64,000 bases of DNA from Burkholderia sp. Ac-20365 (GTDB lineage: Bacteria; Pseudomonadota; Gammaproteobacteria; Burkholderiales; Burkholderiaceae): positions 1-64,000 of the forward strand of contig NZ_JAAGPI010000038.1 of the NCBI RefSeq assembly GCF_017104715.1. The letters run 5' to 3'. The translations under genes were made by a program, and so were the position numbers. A model generated the notes under the pieces. The model saw only the letters and a program-made list of their open reading frames with translations. It ran no database searches and was not told where the DNA came from. This document shows positions 63,091-64,000 of the stretch, piece by piece (within the stretch, counting starts at the first letter, position 1; each line of letters starts with the position of its first letter).

Positions 63091-64000
63091 ATGGCCGAAC
63101 TCGATCTCAACCTGATTCCCTACCTCGTCGCGCTCGAAGACATGCGCAACGTCAGCCGCGCCGCCGAGCGTCTCGGCGTAAGCCAGCCGCGCGTGAGCAC
63201 GGCGCTCGGCAAACTGCGCGAATACTTCGACGATCCGCTCTTCGTGCGTACGTCGCGCGGCATGGAACCGACGCCGCGCGCGCTCGCGCTGATTCCTGCC
63301 GCCCGCGAAGCGCTCGCGCGCATCGAGAAAGGCATGCTCGAATCGCAGGACTTCGATCCTGCGACGTCGACGCATACGTTCTCGCTCGCGCTGTCCGATG
63401 TCGGCGAAATCGTGTTCCTGCCGCGCCTGTTGCAACTCTTCGCCAAACGCGCCCCGCACGCGAACCTGCGCTCGGTGTCGCTGCCGCCCGCGCATGTCGA
63501 GCGCGGGCTGGAATCGGGCGATATCGACCTGGCCGTCGGCTACTTTCCCGATCTTTCCGGCAATAACTTCTTTCAGCAGCGTCTGTTCACGCACCGCTTC
63601 ATCTGCCTGATGCGCAGCGATCATCCGCTTGCGGGCACGCCGCTCACGCTCGATCACTACATCAGTCTCGGGCATGCCGTCGTGCGTGCCGAAGGGCGCA
63701 GCCAGGAAGTGCTCGAGCAGTTTCTGGAAAAAAAGCGCATCCGCCGCCGCGCGGTGCTGGAGACGCCGCACTTCATGAGCCTGCCGTTCATCCTCGCGCG
63801 TACCGATCTGATCGCGACGGTGCCGCACGCGATCGGCTTCGCCTATGTGTCGGAACACGCGTCGATCACGCTGGTCGAACCGCCTTTGCCGCTGCCGCGC
63901 TTCGATTTGCGCCAGCACTGGCATCGCAAGTTCCATAATGATCCGCGCGCGAGCTGGCTGCGCAGCGTTGTCGCAGAACTGTTCAACGATGCGAAGGACG
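63091..64000 (+). CDS. LysR-family regulator divergent from pobA (3' end outside window)
   Basis: The frame is open from ATG 63091 to the last base, giving 303 residues so far; LysR proteins are about 300-320, so only the C-terminal end is missing. The winged helix is at the N terminus (ELDLNLIPYLVALEDMRN; AERLGVSQPRVSTALGKLRE), with FDDPLFVRTSRGMEPTPRA. An effector domain follows, opening HTFSLALSDVGEIVFLPRLL. It resembles the NodD/NahR-like group that senses aromatic compounds. It is divergent from pobA and is the probable 4-hydroxybenzoate-responsive regulator. In many relatives PobR is AraC- or IclR-type, so a LysR here is notable. Confidence 0.88.
   Translation, partial: MAELDLNLIPYLVALEDMRNVSRAAERLGVSQPRVSTALGKLREYFDDPLFVRTSRGMEPTPRALALIPAAREALARIEKGMLESQDFDPATSTHTFSLALSDVGEIVFLPRLLQLFAKRAPHANLRSVSLPPAHVERGLESGDIDLAVGYFPDLSGNNFFQQRLFTHRFICLMRSDHPLAGTPLTLDHYISLGHAVVRAEGRSQEVLEQFLEKKRIRRRAVLETPHFMSLPFILARTDLIATVPHAIGFAYVSEHASITLVEPPLPLPRFDLRQHWHRKFHNDPRASWLRSVVAELFNDAKD

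Overview
The window is high-GC, densely packed chromosomal DNA of a Burkholderiaceae member, most like Paraburkholderia or Caballeronia. The evidence is gene content and style: a protocatechuate/4-hydroxybenzoate pathway, a phasin, an OprD-type porin, NodT/EmrAB-type efflux, many MarR/LysR/MocR regulators, and a family of GC-rich intergenic inverted repeats. The genus is inferred from content, not proven. No rRNA, tRNA, CRISPR, transposase or phage gene was recognised.

Layout. 1-10.5 kb is a peptide-uptake block: a POT-family peptide/H+ symporter (minus), an XRE-cupin regulator, then a plus-strand oppABCDF operon and an OprD-like porin. 11.2-13.9 kb has a small membrane protein, a ketopantoate-reductase-like enzyme and a thiolase. 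13.9-19.2 kb is a minus-strand multidrug efflux operon (two tandem MarR paralogues, HlyD/EmrA, EmrB, outer-membrane lipoprotein). A 12-bp palindrome recurs at the starts of three of its genes. 19.2-27.7 kb is a predicted peptide-modification cluster: a transglutaminase, a fused circularly permuted ATP-grasp/alpha-E protein, a DUF2126 transglutaminase, and a divergent zinc metallopeptidase. 27.7-32.5 kb has a phasin, an HPP-CBS protein, a MarR regulator and a ClC transporter. 32.5-43.3 kb holds a PNPOx-FNR-ferredoxin fusion, GST/LysR pair, PAS-GGDEF protein, GMC dehydrogenase with its Tat subunit, glyoxalase, SulP and LysE transporters. 43.6-47.4 kb has two further GGDEF proteins and small unknowns. 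47.4-50.9 kb has a divergent MocR regulator and omega-aminotransferase. 50.9-56.5 kb encodes a branched-chain-type ABC transporter, and 57.4-64 kb the pca operon (pcaIJ, pcaB, pcaD, pcaC), pobA and a divergent LysR gene cut by the window edge. The genes from pobA to the ABC binding protein all lie on the minus strand, so the transporter may import aromatic acids for the pathway.

The most unusual feature is a repeat family I call LIR (long inverted repeat). Three complete copies (10547-11201, 52318-52971, 56675-57329; 654-655 bp each) and one half copy (1-157) share the same nested mirror architecture. They have identical outer ends, a 34-bp perfect palindrome in one arm (A) and a 32-bp near-palindrome in the other (B), a 17-bp inner inverted repeat, and a nearly invariant 40-bp core at the exact centre. 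One copy carries paired compensatory changes in the inner repeat. In all four copies the A arm faces the 3' end of a gene. No protein is convincingly encoded by the element. It looks like a selected nucleic-acid structure, and it is the best candidate for an undescribed system here.
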